Source: Pontederia crassipes
Taxonomy: Eukaryota; Streptophyta; Magnoliopsida; Commelinales; Pontederiaceae
Length of the DNA stretch: 64,000 nucleotides
Assembly (NCBI GenBank): GCA_030549335.1
Contig: JAUKPH010000018.1
Location: forward strand, 4,650,001 to 4,714,000
Direction: 5' to 3'
In this document: positions 1 through 13,955 of the stretch, in pieces
Layout: every line of letters starts with the position of its first letter
Numbering within the stretch: the first letter of the stretch is position 1
Notes under the pieces: generated by a model
The model's input: only the letters and a program-made list of their open reading frames with translations
The model's database searches: none
What the model was told of the DNA's origin: nothing
Translations under genes and position numbers: made by a program

Positions 1-3000
1 AATTGTCTGTTATGGTAGATGGATCGTGCGACCCACGAGTACATCCACAACTTAGGGAGAACTATGACATGTTAGGGATACATAGTCACTCAACCACCTG
101 AGAGCTTATAGACATGTTAGGGATACATAGTTGCTCGATCAATTTGAGAGCAAAAAATTATGACCACATAACTGTTCAATCAACATATGAGTGCATGCTA
201 TAACGTGTTATCGTTATATAGCTACTCAAATATCATGTGAGCCAATACTATGATTTATCAATAATACATAGTTGCTCAAACATCCATGTTACTCGCTTTG
301 CCTTAAAAACTCCTTGCTTGCATACTCCAAACGACACACGTCTTATCATGCATGATTTCGATTGATCCGTATTTGTATGCTTATGTATTTAGCCAATTGC
401 ATCACAAATACCATGCAGCACCAAAGAATCTCCCTCTCGTCCTCATATTTTTCAATTTTAAGTCAGTTACTTTTCTAGTCGTGGCTCGACGGGCCGCATA
501 TAATTTTAGCCTTTGAGTACCTCGCTAAAGTAACAACACTAACCTATTACTTTGAAATATAGTCAAGAGTTTAAGAGCAATCTCTGGACTTGTTCAGTCC
601 TTAAAAACTCACCTCTGATGAAAAACTATAGAGTATTCATCAAGTCTTAGGGTCGACTTAGCATACTAGGTTCATAACCAAGTACTGCGGTGAAAACTCT
701 CACTGAAGGAGTGTATGTCATAAACTCGTAACACCACACAGACTGGAGTCCAGACGTCTACCCATGACGCCTGACTTGAGTCCTCCCACTAGTCGCCCAA
801 GAATTGGCGCCACGAGGTCTCACATCTGGCTTCTCTTATCAGGCTACACAGAGTTATATATAAACTTGCATCATCCTCCCGAACATATCAGGGCGATCTT
901 AGATCATATATCTGGATCTAAATCATTTCATCTCCGCTCTCTATACACTAAGCGCCAAGGCGATTATCCGTGTGACTGATAATCTCATGCCTGATTGACA
1001 TACTCTACATGCATTGTAAAAAACATTAACTAACTCTAGAATAAAATTTAACATAATTTTATTCATCACAAGAAGATATAGAATACATTATCGCGTAAGC
1101 TTTGCGCATGTTAATGCGTCAGTCAAACATACTTACATGTGTATTCATCAATTGTATCTCCTTAACACTGTCAAGACATACTAGACATTAATGTATCTTC
1201 CCCAATAATGATTCATCCTTTTATCAAGCAATAGTGACATACATATTGCAACAAAAGGACATACTTGACCAACAGAAGTAAAAGAAAGTTACTTAACCAG
1301 AGGGCTTCCATACCATCATTGAGTATAACCAAACTCAATTTTCATAGTTGACTACTTTATATAGTTTTGCTTTAGCTAAACTTTGCAAAAAATATCATTC
1401 TATAACATGAAGACATAATTGGAGATAGATTTTTACTTATTAATATCGCCATCTTAAGAGGCGTATATTTGATAAGCTAATCTATAGCTTGATCTCCATT
1501 ATAGTGCAAAACGAGAGTCAACATGCCCATAAGGTATCATATTATTCTTTTAATCGCCATCTAACATAGGCGCCCTGCATTAGTATGTAAACTTTTCATT
1601 TGACCAATGACACAAATATTAGACTGCTCAACTTATTGCGCATGTCTGATCATTAACCATGTTCACAAAGGGACATTTCCTTTTGTTACTTATAGAGTCA
1701 TAGAGAAAAATATGAGATTCAAAATTATCTCTTGTAATAAGAGTACCGGTGAGTGTATAGTCTTTCGTAGAATGTTTGATTCGTCTTTTTAACAGACGAC
1801 TTTTGCTATAAAGCAATAAATTTACTTGAACAATTCTTATTTAATTTTCACACCCGGTGTGAATAATTGTCTCACCCATATCATTTCTATAGAAAGACAT
1901 TAAATTCTTCATTAATAGAAGAAATCCCTTATTACTTCTAGCTATACATAATATTGTTTCACATATAATGTCATGATGACATTTTTATCCATAAAAGTGG
2001 ATATACACAATCATTATTTAGATGAATACTAGATCCATAAATGGATCGTCGCAAACTATATATTTCGCTCAATACTTTTACATTCATCTAATAGTGAAAC
2101 AACAGCTAGACTTTTGACGGACAAGAGAAAAAATTTCTCTATAGTCAGCACACCTTTTGCGACTATTACTTTAAATCTCTTATCATCTATATCGACTTAT
2201 TTCGAATGCTTACCTCTTAGTAAGACGGATGATTTTATCAAGTTCTTGACTTGAGTTTCTTTTTTAGATTCTGACTCTTTGCATTAATCCATTTTCTTTA
2301 TCTAGGCACGAAAGAGCACTCATGATCATTTCATATAGTCATTCAACATTGACAACGTGAAACACAACATATATGTTTCAATAAATGAACATTAATCATG
2401 AGTTGACTGTTAATTTCTCTCACTCGGAGTGAGGTGTGGAAGAAAATAGGGACAAATCACAAATCATTCCGCATGCAATGTCAACTCTGAATCTTCAACT
2501 TCTAAAGTGAAGATGTTGCTTAATCCCGTTCAGCCAAGAAAATATATGCATGAATGTCACACATCTACTTAATATTTCAATGACATTTAGGCAGCATTAA
2601 TAACAACCTTCCAAATACAAAATTGGAATTTCATTTGCGCCACACATTAAGTAGATTATGGTTTCATTGTATCTGCAATACTTATAATTGCGAAATATAG
2701 TTAGTTGCATAACTATATTAGTTTCATCACTAGACTATTTGAATAAGTCTCAACCATTTTGCATTATCAATTTAGTCAGAAAGGCATTAATCTTGCGGTC
2801 ATATTTGAATCTCCATCTAAGTTCATGAATTTGTATAAAATAATTTGTGTTAGCAACTTAGATAAATCGTGTGTATGATTTACAATGCGAAAATGTGATG
2901 AAAGAAACCATATTGAATTTTAGACATTCAATACAAATGGATTATTGTAATTTTCTGTTCATAAATGATTTTCGTATACTAAGTCAATTAGACATTGTCA

Positions 3001-3540
3001 CAAAATAGACAAAATAATTTTAACGAGAAAATATATTTCTCGAGCTAGTATATATTTATATTGCCTAAAAAATGTCACAAATTGACTAGCCAAAACTTTT
3101 GGCATACTTATTTATGTCACATATGACATAAATATTCAACTTGAATACTTAAAGTAATCAAGACATAGAAAATCATTTTCAAAAAAATCTCGTAAAGGAA
3201 TTTCATTAAATACGAAATTTAATGATAAACATGAATACACAGCTACGTTTGTCCAAATAACAAATGTAGATACTATATACATATCCACTTTAAAATAGTG
3301 GTATAGTAGGACAATGAGAGAAAAAGATCCATCTATTGCAAAAGAAAATTTTACAAGTCATAATCTTTTTAACTCTCACTTTCATGTTGTTTCCAACTAT
3401 GTCCTTGAGCTTGTACGCTGTCATATAAAGGATTCATTATTCTTTACTTGCATGATAAATTGTTCCAATAATCTTAGTCCACGAAAAGGACGAGGTTGAA
3501 ATAACATTATCATTTAAACAAAACTACTATACGATTATAT
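1..3540. other. AT-rich intergenic sequence, no gene supported
   Basis: I see no gene here; every open frame is short and without recognisable domains. The sequence is AT-rich with scattered CATA/TATG-rich simple motifs. Because the adjoining 3541-4665 stretch is a decayed Ty1/copia relic on the minus strand, part of this block may be the decayed remainder of the same element. I cannot show that by eye. A somewhat GC-richer patch at about 730-960 has no recognisable product. Confidence 0.5.
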
Positions 3541-4665
3541 CAACATTTTTCGACTCAATGTAATCACGAGCGAAAAATTATCGTATTTTCCACAAGCGAA
3601 GCACTTTGTTTTGTTTATATTAACTTTGCCATCATGCTTCCCACATCGATGCGAGTAGCGTTAGACCTTCTTAGTATCTATACATTATTCACTGGACTAT
3701 GATTTCTGTCGAAAACTCGCAGCAATTCTCTTATTTTGACATGGACAACATATGTCGTAGTTGAAGATGACAAACGTTCTTCAAAGAAATGTCAAAATAT
3801 TTGATATTTTCACTAAACATTAATTATGTGTGCAAGCTTACTGTACTTATTTAAAAAACAAGTAACTATCACGTGGTCAAAAAATATGACCAAGATTTTC
3901 TAATTCAGTCGTCAAGTTTATCATCGCATACGGATATAGAACATATCTGTTGAAGAAAAACTTATGTAAGACTTATTATTTCCTTAATGATTTCGTTACA
4001 TCAAGATTGTGAGAACCGTGATAAATCATGCTCGACAGAGATTATATTTTGCCATGTGTCACTTTTTACATATTCCTTTTAACTTTGTCATATTGCAAAG
4101 ATTCATTTTTGTGTCATTTATCTATGGTCAAAATTACATATGAAAAATGAGTTAGTTTTTGCATGTCTTCTTGTCGCATATATTCATAAATAATGACATA
4201 ATAATATTTTTAAGATAATGACATCGAGATGGTCGCTATGCTCCCACTCATCTCCCACTATCCGAAAAAATAATTATTATTCATTAAAAATAATATCTTG
4301 CTCCAAGGTATACTATTCTAATCATTTTGGAAAACATCCAAAATCATCTAAAAAATATATGATGTGATTAACATACCATTTTCAAAAAGTGTGACAAGGA
4401 CAATCAGGGTTCTGTGATGAGAGCTCTTCCTTACATTTGTAAGGTGTCAATTAGAAAACTATCACCCCTTCGCATTGTCACCACAATAATTAAAAAAATG
4501 TCATCATGTCATGTAAATGTAATAATATTTGGAGATTGCGTTAATAGTACACCAGGTAAGTCCACAGAGAAAGAGGGTACTGAATTTCCCACTAACAATC
4601 TCTTTTCAGTACTTTCTTAGACATGCACATGTCACGCACCACTCAACAAAAATTATTATCATGAC
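3541..4665 (-). mobile_element. Ty1/copia relic (gag zinc-knuckle region to 5' leader)
   Basis: A strongly decayed, non-coding copy related to the copia fossil at 48.5-51.8 kb and in the same orientation. Two collinear matches support this. The stretch at 3550-3670 resembles the gag zinc-knuckle region near 49080-49190 (shared CAATCACGAGC block). The stretch at 4240-4665 resembles the leader at 50050-50460 (shared CTCATCTCCCACTATC and CACGCACCACTCAACAAAAA blocks). The match stops at about 4665, where LINE sequence begins. Old and broken throughout. Confidence 0.6.
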
Positions 4666-7600
4666 CATCATACAAGTGATTTTGCGCAGACCACGACGAA
4701 TGCAACATCTGAGGCCCATCATAAGTCCCCACGCTTCCGTCTCTAAGACCGAGCCAGCATCCTTCCTTAACGCACTTGCAGAAATGAAAAAACCCGCATC
4801 AGTCTGAATAATGTAACCGGCACCTCCAGCTTGCCCAGGCCCGCCAAAGGACCCATCCGAGTTAAGGCTAACCCAACCCGGAGGAGGAGGCTCCCACTTG
4901 ACCAAAGGGTCGCGGGGGGAGGTAGTGCGAGGAATTGTCTCAGATTTGTTGTGTCTAACATATTCATTATGGTTCGCCAGAATCCTCTCCCACGTTACGA
5001 AAATGATAACATGCTTGAATTGAAAGTGGGCGTCGTTACAGATAAGCCAAATATTCCATAAACAAAAAGCAAAGAGGGATCTCAGGGTCGCTTTAGACGG
5101 TGAGTCCAAGTCATCCCCCTCCCGGATCCAATCACCAGTATGCCAAGAGGATCGGTAGCGAAAAGAGTAACGAGTGAAAGTCAGAAAATGGTTCCAAATA
5201 GCATTTGCAATTGAGCAATCAAAAAACAAGTGATTAATATCTTCCAGAGCTAAACCACACAAAGCACATGCCGAAGAAGAACTATGATTAAAACGCATTA
5301 CAGAGTCAATAGTAGGCAAACGATTATATTTAAGCTTCCACAAGAAAATTTTCAGTTTATGCGGTACGCACGCAAACTAGATATCAGTCCAAGCAGGCTG
5401 CCGGAGATCCTGTGCCGGAGTTATTCGGCCACATAAATGATTATAGACTGATTTGGCAGTGACAACACCCTGGGGTGTTGGCCCACAACCAGAAATCCTC
5501 ATCGACGGTGGGGGGCAAGCAAATAGAGGAAATAGCTGACGCAAGGGCAGGGCCAAAATAAAGTTCAAGCAGGGGGAGGTTCCACATACCGTTTGAGATA
5601 AAGAAAAAGACCTTAGTCGAAGATAGATATAAATCAGAATTAATATAAGTGGGCTTGTAACATAAGGAGATCGTAAAAAATCCAAGGCTCATTTGTAACA
5701 TCAGTAGTTTTACCATTACCAATATGTCTTTTTATACATCCCTTATCTCATTCGCACAGGTCAAGATGGAGCGCCAAGGCCAAGCTGTAGACCTGCAAGA
5801 GAAATTAGCAGACCAAAGGCAGAGGGGACCATATTTGTTTAACACAAGGGTTGCCCAAAGGTTTGGGGAACGGTTTAGAACATCAAAGACTTTTTTTACA
5901 AGTAAAGAGGTATGCATGAGTTGGAGATTTCTTATACCAAGACCACCAGCAGTAAGAGGTAATTGTACAATGTGCCAGCTAAGAAGGTCAGAGCCCTTAG
6001 TACCATGAGAGGACCACAAGAAATATCTATTCATTTTCTCAAGCAAATCAATTGTTGACTTACAAACATATGTAGATGCAAAAATATGAGAGGGAAAGGA
6101 GTTCAGCACAAATTTAATAAGGGTTAGCCTACCAGCCTGATTCAAGAGCTTACCTTTCCACCCAGATAATCTGCCTGAGACCTTATCAATAAGGGCGAGA
6201 TGTTGTCTACGTGTAGCACAAGTTATAGAAATTGATATCCCGAGATACTCAAAGGGAAAAAGCCCTACTTGATGTCCAGGGAGGAGATGATGGCCTGCTT
6301 CCGCTGGGGAGATAGGTGGGGTGGAAGATAAACATAGGATTTGTCCAGATTTATGAGTTGATTGGTGAGCAGGTAATATAAATGCATGCATTTCTTGATA
6401 TTTCTACAATTTTTAACATTTGCTTGAGCACATATGAGAAGGTCATCAGCATACAACAGATGACTAATTGTAGAAGTACCCAGCTGAAAAGGACGGATAT
6501 CATTATTTGTCACGACTTGATTTAAAATAGAGGACATGACTTGTGTGACGATAATGAAAAGGTAAGGCGAGAAAGGGTCCCCTTGCCGAATACCCTTCGA
6601 GCTAACAAAAGGAGCAGAGGTGGTGCCGTTAATTTGGCAATGAAAAGTAGGTGATACAACACACATCATAATTCAGGAAATGAACTTAGGAGAAAAGTTC
6701 ATAATTTTGAGGGCGTTTTGGATGGCACCCCAGGAGACTCTATCAAAGGCCTTAGCCATATCGGCTTTCAGTATCATGTATTTTTTTCTACCTTTCTTCA
6801 TAGAGTGAGCAATCTCTTGAATAGTAAGGATGTTGACATTTATGGATCTCCCAGACAAGAAGGAGATATGGGCAGGATCAATAAGGTGGCTAAGAGTAGA
6901 CTTCAACCTATTGGCCAGGATCTTAGAGGTAATACGGTACAAAATATTACAAAGGGCGATAGACCGGTAATCAGTGACCATTTTAGGCTGTTTAGATTTG
7001 GGAATGAAAATTAAATTTGTAGATGACCAGGTATGGGGCAGATGTCCAGTATAAAAAACGTTTGTGATTTCCTTAGTAATGCCCTGTCCCAAGATGTCCT
7101 AATAGTTCTTAAAGAATTCTAGAGTAAGCCCATCTGGGCTAGGGGCCTTTCCATGAGGCATATGCCAGATGGCCTCACGGATCTCATCAGGAGAGATGGG
7201 CATGGTAAGATGATTATGCTAGGTGGGAGGTAACTGAGGCAAATCAGGCCAGTTATCAAGGGGAATGACAAGGGTTAATGTAGGCTTTCAGAGATCAGTG
7301 TAGAAATTAACAAATTTCTCAATAATTACACTTTCCTCAGTGAAAGGACTATTTGGATTATCGGCTTCAATAATATGATTTATCTTGTTTTTCTGGTGCC
7401 TAGTGATAGTCGTAAGGTAAAAGAATTTGGAGTTTTTATCCCCGTGTTCGAGCCATTTGACTCTGGATTTGCTCCACCACTTCAAGGTGATTTGGCGGAG
7501 GAATGGAAAGTTATCTAAGCTTTTTAATATCCTGATCAAGAAGGCCAACTCTATCATCTTTAGCCTCGAGATAGGAAATGTCTTATTTAACCACAGCAAG

Positions 7601-8480
7601 CCTATAGTCAAGGGAACCAAAGGGTTTCTTTGTTCCATTTAAGAATCTGAGTTTTAATTTTATGGAAAGAAAGATACATATCAGAATTTGGCACACGGTT
7701 AGACCAAACATTCTGAATAATGTTCCTAGGTTCCTCATATTCAAACCAAAAGTGCTCAAATTTAAAAGCCTTGGGTTTCCTAATGGAGTTGTTAGAAGCA
7801 AACAGTAATGGAGAATGATCAGAAACACAACGAATTAGAGAATTAACAGATAGATTCGAAAATTTCAGCAATCATTTAGAGTTTATAAGCACTCTGTCGA
7901 GCCGACACTTGATCCTAGCTTGGCCGAGGCAGTTGTTGCACCAAGTGTAAAGATTACCAGAGCTATGAGCATCCATGAGACCCTGCGTACTAATAAGATT
8001 TAGAAGAGAAAGAATTGAATTGGTATACGTAAAAGGCTTGCCTCTTAGCTTCTCCGAAGGTGAGATAACAGAGTTTAAGTCACCCACGAGCATCCAGGGA
8101 AGATCAGAAGCGTCGAGCTGCGACAGCCTCCGCCAGAGAGCATTCCTGATGGAAGGAATAACACTAGCGTAGATACAAGTAAGTAAGAAAGAAAAAATTT
8201 TAAACGTTACTGCCGCATGAAGAGACTGGGCATCTTGGCCGACCATCGTGACAGACGAATCATCCCCCCGCCAGGTGAGGATGATACCGCCGGCGTGCCC
8301 GGAGCCAGGCTGGAAGGAATCGTGCCAAGAAGAGCCGAGTCTGCGAATGACAGTAAGAGAGCGCCGAGGACAGGTATGAGATTCAAGACGAACAAGAAAA
8401 TTCGGTTGGTGATTTTTGACGATGTCGGAGAGGTGGTCGCAAACACGACTCTGGAAGGCCCCCCGGCAGTTCTAAGTGAC
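4666..8480 (-). pseudogene. LINE ORF2 (endonuclease, reverse transcriptase, RNase H), broken
   Basis: This is the polyprotein that nicks the target and copies the RNA. The apurinic-type endonuclease spans about 8480-7610: CRGAFQSRVCDHL near the start, VGDLNSVISP, and SDHSPLL at the end. Reverse transcriptase spans about 7092-6265, with ADMAKAFDRVSWGA, GIRQGDPFSPYLF and the catalytic box LLYADDLLI. The thumb/connection region with FEYLGISIS and GRLTLIKFVL runs to about 5732. The zinc-binding RVT tail (CALCGLALEDINHLFFDC) lies at about 5343-5150. RNase H begins at WVSLNSDGSFGGPGQAGGAG and has ETEAWGLMMGL, but is cut before its last catalytic region. The frame changes several times and stops interrupt it. 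Confidence 0.88.
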
Positions 8481-8485
8481 GAGCT

Positions 8486-9990
8486 TCATGTGTTTAGGTC
8501 AAAGGGTGGAAGCTCAACCTCGGAGACCATCTCGGCTTTGTCCTGCACCGAAACATTAATGTTAGATTTATGAGTAGTCGACTGTTTTTTACCTTTCGGA
8601 TTTGCTAATTTTTTCTCCTTGCGCTTAAGGGTAGGGGCCGCAATGAGCGAAGGGCGGCGCCGCCGGGCGCTGGTAACACCCTCGGCCACAGACGAACCCA
8701 AATCTGAGTCCGCCAACTCATCATCCGAGGTGGCAACCAGCTCCTTGGTGACAGCCTGCATCCGCTGAGAGACCTTAGCCACCAGATCGTCGTGGTTCGC
8801 CGGACCATCCGAGGCCATATCTGGAGAAATCAAAGTGGAGGGGGCGGGGAGGATCCAGAGGGGTTATTGGTGGGCTTTGACGGCACACATGGCGGACGAT
8901 GGTCCTGCATAGAAAAATGAGTTTGATCTGGATCATTTAAAATAATCGATTTTCCTTTACCGTTGATACTGTCTTGCTCGCGACGTGGCGTCATCCGAGA
9001 GTCATGAGGTTCATCGCACAGTTGAGATTGGATTAGGGTTTCGACCGATGCGAAGGCCAGGAAAGAGTTCGCCGCCGCCAGGAGCGAGCCCTCATCGGCC
9101 TGGACCGACAGGGCCGTTGCAGTAGCCGGCGCACGGGCTGAGTTCGCTGGTTCCACCACCGGAGTTGCGCCAGCACGGGGAGGTAGGGGGCAAGAAACAT
9201 GTCCTCGCGGAGCAGGGTGACGGCGTTGCATCCACGGCCCGTAGAGCAAGACACTCTTCCCCTCCTCCGAAGAACCGCCAGAGATAGCCGCCGGAGGAAC
9301 GGAGGAGCAAGCATCCATATGATGTCCTAGCACTCCGCAGCGGTAGCAGAAGAGCGGCAGATTCTCGTATAGAACGCGCTGAAAATACCGAGAGCCGTCA
9401 GGGAGGCTGACCCATAGCCCCTGCTTGACAGGCTGCGCCGGATCTAGTTCCACACAGACACGAGCGCTGGCGGCCCCGGGCCGGATCAGATCGATCATGA
9501 GGGGGTCCCAATGCACGCCACGATGCGTCGAACAGAGGCCTAATTTGCGAGCTCGTACGCCAGCTCCGGTAGCAGGATCCACACAAGTAGCGCAGCTGAC
9601 CTCTCGACGCCCCGCCGAGAGAAGGGCTTCAGCTGTCATACCGAGAGCATATGTCCGCGAAAAGTTGTCGGCGACATTGTCAACACCTGCAAACGATCTT
9701 CCAAGTTAGTGAATGTGTAGAGCCGAAAAGAGTTACCCAAATCCGTGATGTTAACAGTGTCCCGGAGGTGCCAGAGAGTCAGGAGATCCGTGCGAAGGTC
9801 AGCAAGGTCCTGCTCGCCGCCAAGAAAATGGCCGACCAAGCTGCTAGAGACCTCATGCATACGATGCTCCACCTCCTCCAACGGGATTGAGACTGTCTCA
9901 GTAATCGAGGCCTGGAGAGTGCGCCACTGTCGTGGAGACATTTTCGGCAGCGAACGATGACCCTTCACGATGTCCGACCATGAGGTTTTG
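8486..9990 (-). pseudogene. LINE ORF1 (DUF4283-like plus CCHC zinc knuckle), broken
   Basis: This is the nucleic-acid-binding protein of the LINE. The N-terminal part (about 9636-9968) includes the stretch ...NITDLGNSFRLYTF..., typical of the plant DUF4283 domain of LINE ORF1. The next part (8830-9639) ends its domain with ENLPLFCYRCGVLGHHMDAC, a CX2CX4HX4C zinc knuckle preceded by the usual YENLPLFCY context. A basic, low-complexity C-terminal tail follows (8486-8833). The three parts lie in different frames, with 4-bp overlaps at about 9636 and 8830, so at least two frameshifts separate them. An early in-frame TAG follows a candidate ATG near 10005. Non-functional. Confidence 0.8.
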
Positions 9991-10195
9991 GAGCCCTACT
10001 GATCCATCGAGCTAGAAAGAGGGTTTTGGGTTTTTGGAAAGGGAGACATGTTAAGAGAGGGAGGAGGTTTGGGTCGGGGAGGTAGGAAGGAGAAGGAGGG
10101 GAGGAGAGAGGACTTCCCCGGAGAAGGAAGATCTACTCTCCCGGCGACGGAGGGTTAAGAGCTAGGGTTTTCTCCATCGCCACTCTCAGCGTCAG

Positions 10196-13100
10196 CCATG
10201 TTTTCCCGGTCTAGATAATTATAGCGTTTTGTGTCGCTGCCTCTGCACACTGAAAATAATGTTTTTAGAAGTTTAGCAGCAATAAAGAATTTGCATTCTA
10301 ACACGCTTTGGAGTAAAAAAGACAAACTACAACCCATCAAGAGGGAAAAACAAAAGCAAAGATGATACAATCAGATTGTAGCAGGTGATTACGAAATTAC
10401 ACCTTTCGAAGAGTGTTCTCGTTTTCATAAACTTCCTCAGAAAAATGCCAAACAGGATTCTGATCAGTAGTTCCGTGTAAAGTACCATAGAGAAGAAGAT
10501 AGAGTCTTCTGTCAAGTGCTCTATGTAGTGACCTAAAAGGAAGTGAAGTGAATTTGAGATATCAAATAAGAAAAAATTTCATAATTTCTATATAATAGGA
10601 TAAGTTCATTCAAGGGATTGATAAAGCATGAAGAAGGATCGCTTACAACAAAATGGACTATTATTTTTCCCTTCTGTATTTCTTTGTAACGACCAACTTT
10701 GGAGATGCCAACTGCTATTTTTTATCTGTCCTCCAAATCTTGTTTCTAGTTTCATAGTGATCTCACTTCCTAACTAAATATATTTGTTATATCAATTCCT
10801 CCACATGAGAAAATTTTGTGTGCTTCTACGCAAGCTTGGTACAAAAGAATTATGAAAAGATACCACAAAAGTATGATAAAGAATTTTTATAATGTCAACC
10901 ACTTTAGCGAGTAAAGTTACTTTAAATATTAATTTTTTTTTTCAATTTGCATCAACAATTAGTTATGATGCATAAATTGCATGCAAAACTGAATAAACAT
11001 AGCTTACAAGTTATGCATTACTTCAAGAAACCAAAGAAAAAGTCAAAACATGTGCTCACTTCTGATCGTTGGCCTTGTCAGCTTCTGTGGTACGTGGAGC
11101 AGGTACGTAATCAATTTGGTAACCACCATTTCCTCTATCATGATAATCACAAGTGACAAAGCAGGTATTATATTCATGGATAAAATTAAAAAAATGATAG
11201 GCCCAATATTAGTTCCAACCTTTTTGTTTTCACAATTTCATTGTGGTGTTTTTTTTTTTTTGGGTCTGTGTACCACCAATATTATGTTCATGCATTTTTA
11301 CTTTTGAATATGACACGGTACAACTTGGCCAAATTCTGTCAAAGAGCTATAAGTGACCCATGAGCTAAAGTTCTCCCAATAGGAGTACTTAAGTTTTTCT
11401 TTTTTTTGTTTTTTTTTCTTCTTTCAATTCTTTATTATATTTTGATAAGTAAAATATTATTAATTACTATTTAATCATAATATTATTCATTAAACTATTT
11501 TATATTATTTTGAAAAATAATCAATTATATTATATTATTTATTAATATATTATTATTTAACTCATAAAATAAATCCTTTAATTTAATATAAATATTATTT
11601 GTAAATTATATTATTAATAACATAGGAAAATAATAAATTATAATATTATTATTTTTTATAAATTATAATAATAATATAACTATTTTTCATAAATTATAAT
11701 ATAAATATTTTTTTGTAAAATAAATACATAATATTTTAATTTATGGGACACCGAATGTACAGCTAGATGTCATCCGTTGGATCTAACTGATGATGAGATT
11801 TGAATTTCTAACTTTCTTGTCTACGAGAAGGTTTTTTTTCCAACCCGGCCTCGCCATCGACTCGGATTGATGGTCGGATCATATTGAACCAGTCGAACCG
11901 AGTCAGACCGAATAATATATATTAATAAAAAATAGAATATGTTAAATTAAATTTTCTCATATTCTTATTGTGTCTTGTAAGATGCATAACAAATAAATTA
12001 AAATATAATAAAGTGAAGTGAAATTATTTAATAAGTCAAATAATACAATAACATAAGTATCAATTAAATAGTATAGCGCAAAAGACAAAAAATAATATCA
12101 TAATTATTATAAATCAAAACGATGATATAACGAAAATGGAAAAAAATTTAGAAACATAAATTTTAATAATATATGTATATAAGCAATATGTCATGCAATT
12201 AATTTACTTTTTATCCTAGTTATTTTTTCTTCTTGATCCGACCGGGTCACTCAAATCCGGCGGGTCGAACAATTAAACCCAAGTTTTGACCAAATTTAAT
12301 CGAATCAAACACGTCAAGGCCAAATTTGAGGTGGCTCGCAGGCCGTTCTAAAGGTCGGATACTGATCCGACTAGTTGGGTCGGGTCGCATTTTACAGCAG
12401 TAGTTTTTTCCATTAGTCCTTCCCCTCATCTTTTTAATATCCTATCCACTCCGGTTAGCAAGACTATGATAGAGGTTGAAATTTTCTTCAAAACCTTGAA
12501 CCTATTTTTTAAAGTGTGCAATTTCATGTTTTTTTTTGTGCCTAGTCATGTTGAAACTATTTGTAATCTTCCTCCAAGTTCCAGGGAAGTTACCTTCATC
12601 AAACTATTGCCGCATTATGGCAACCATAAGCAAGTCCATTAAGTCTGTCCAATTAGCACTCCTATTGTGAGAAAGGGCCAGTCATATCCGTTGCTTGTAT
12701 GTGTTACGAAAAGAGGAAGAAAATTCGTGCAAACAAGAACACACGAAATTTACGAAGTTCACCCTAAATCGAATTATGTTCTCGGACGACGGCGGCTCAC
12801 TCCATAGGGGACATATACTGAAGCATCTAACTACGCAGGTGACTATAAAAGATTACAGTCATCGGCAAGCTTCTCACCCAAGACCAGCTAAAGACGGAAA
12901 GGTCTTCAGATCACTTCGCGATGTAGTTCAGATTCAAGACATTATCAGTCGTCTGAATACTTCAATTAATAGTTTTTTCTCATGTGTTGATGGGATTACT
13001 AATATAGTGGGATCTAAGAAAAAAAAAATGTTTGAGTTTTGATTTTATCCACTTTTTTATCCAAGTACCAAATGGGGAGAGTGGGGATGTAAAATAAAAC

Positions 13101-13955
13101 AACCAATCAGAAGGTAAAACATATGCAAATGCCATAAAAAATATTTTTTCTACAGTGGCACAGTTTCAAAATGTGCTTACATGAAATCTATTCAAAATGA
13201 TCAAGTTCAGTTACACCCTCGGACATGAATCCCAAGCTGGAAGGACAAAGTGTCTTTTGTGCTCTTAAAACTAGGAAAATTATTCGCCAACGATGATTTC
13301 TCTCAAAATTAAATAACTTCTTTATTCACAGTGGGTGGTTGAATGTTTCTCCAAAGTACATAGTAGCTAATAAACTTTTTTTTTTCCAAAAAAAAATATA
13401 TTGTGGTTGGTAGCAGAACACCAACATTCATTTGCTTTTCTTACAAAGCTTATTTACAATGTGTACATTACTAATTCAATTCCAATTATATAATTATAAC
13501 TCCTCCGGGAAAATGTGTTTTCTAGGTTCAATGTCTAAGCCTTTTGTTCATGCAAAAGAAAAAAAACTACTACAAACAAAATATCGATAGGATGTTTTAG
13601 TTCACCAACTAGACACATCTGAGTAATGATTGGCTCAAGTGATTGACTAGTTGGCACTCTGGTTGAAATATTTGAAGAATTAATAGTAATTCAATTTTTA
13701 AAATTCCCTCAAAAAAATTCAATTTTTTAATTCTCACCGGGGCTGGTTCTCAGGTCCAGTAATTGAAGGCCCAAATCATGAAATTGGAGAAGTCCAATTC
13801 AGAGGAATGCAGTATGTTAGCCCATTTGGCCCATTGTCTAGATCAGATGAGTTGTCGCGCAAAGATTTCAAAACTTAGCTGGCCGTTTCCGTTTCTTCCG
13901 GGGACGGACACGAGGCTGTCGACGGGGAGGGAGAGAGAGAAAGACGAGCCCACAA
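10196..13955. other. intergenic, AT-rich, no gene seen
   Basis: Separates the LINE from the RAB2 5' UTR. The stretch 11400-12230 is very AT-rich. Two patches with GGGTCGG/CCGACC-type words (about 11840-11920 and 12235-12400) could be decayed ends of a DNA element, but I could not pair them convincingly. No open frame here has a recognisable domain. Confidence 0.5.

Larger units (their letters stand above)
4666..10195 (-). mobile_element. L1-type non-LTR retrotransposon (LINE), nearly full length
   Basis: About 5.5 kb on the minus strand in the order 5' UTR (CT-rich, about 9990-10195), ORF1, then ORF2 with endonuclease, reverse transcriptase, zinc-binding RVT tail and RNase H. This is the plant L1-clade layout with a C-terminal RNase H. 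The 3' end is missing: the RNase H reading breaks off at about 4666-4700, directly against copia-like sequence, with no poly-A tail or 3' UTR visible. Both ORFs carry several frame breaks, so the copy is inactive. I found no target site duplication. Either the 3' end was deleted or a rearrangement joined the two elements. Confidence 0.88.

Noticed and set aside
11840-12420. possible DNA transposon with GGGTCGG-type ends
   Set aside because: The two GC-rich patches share words but do not pair as clear inverted ends, and no target duplication was found.
12690-13020. possible copia LTR piece (words GAAATTTACGAAGTTCACCC and CTCGGACGACGG)
   Set aside because: The words recall LTR sequence read near primer sites in some plant copia elements, but I found no ends, duplication or internal region to support it.
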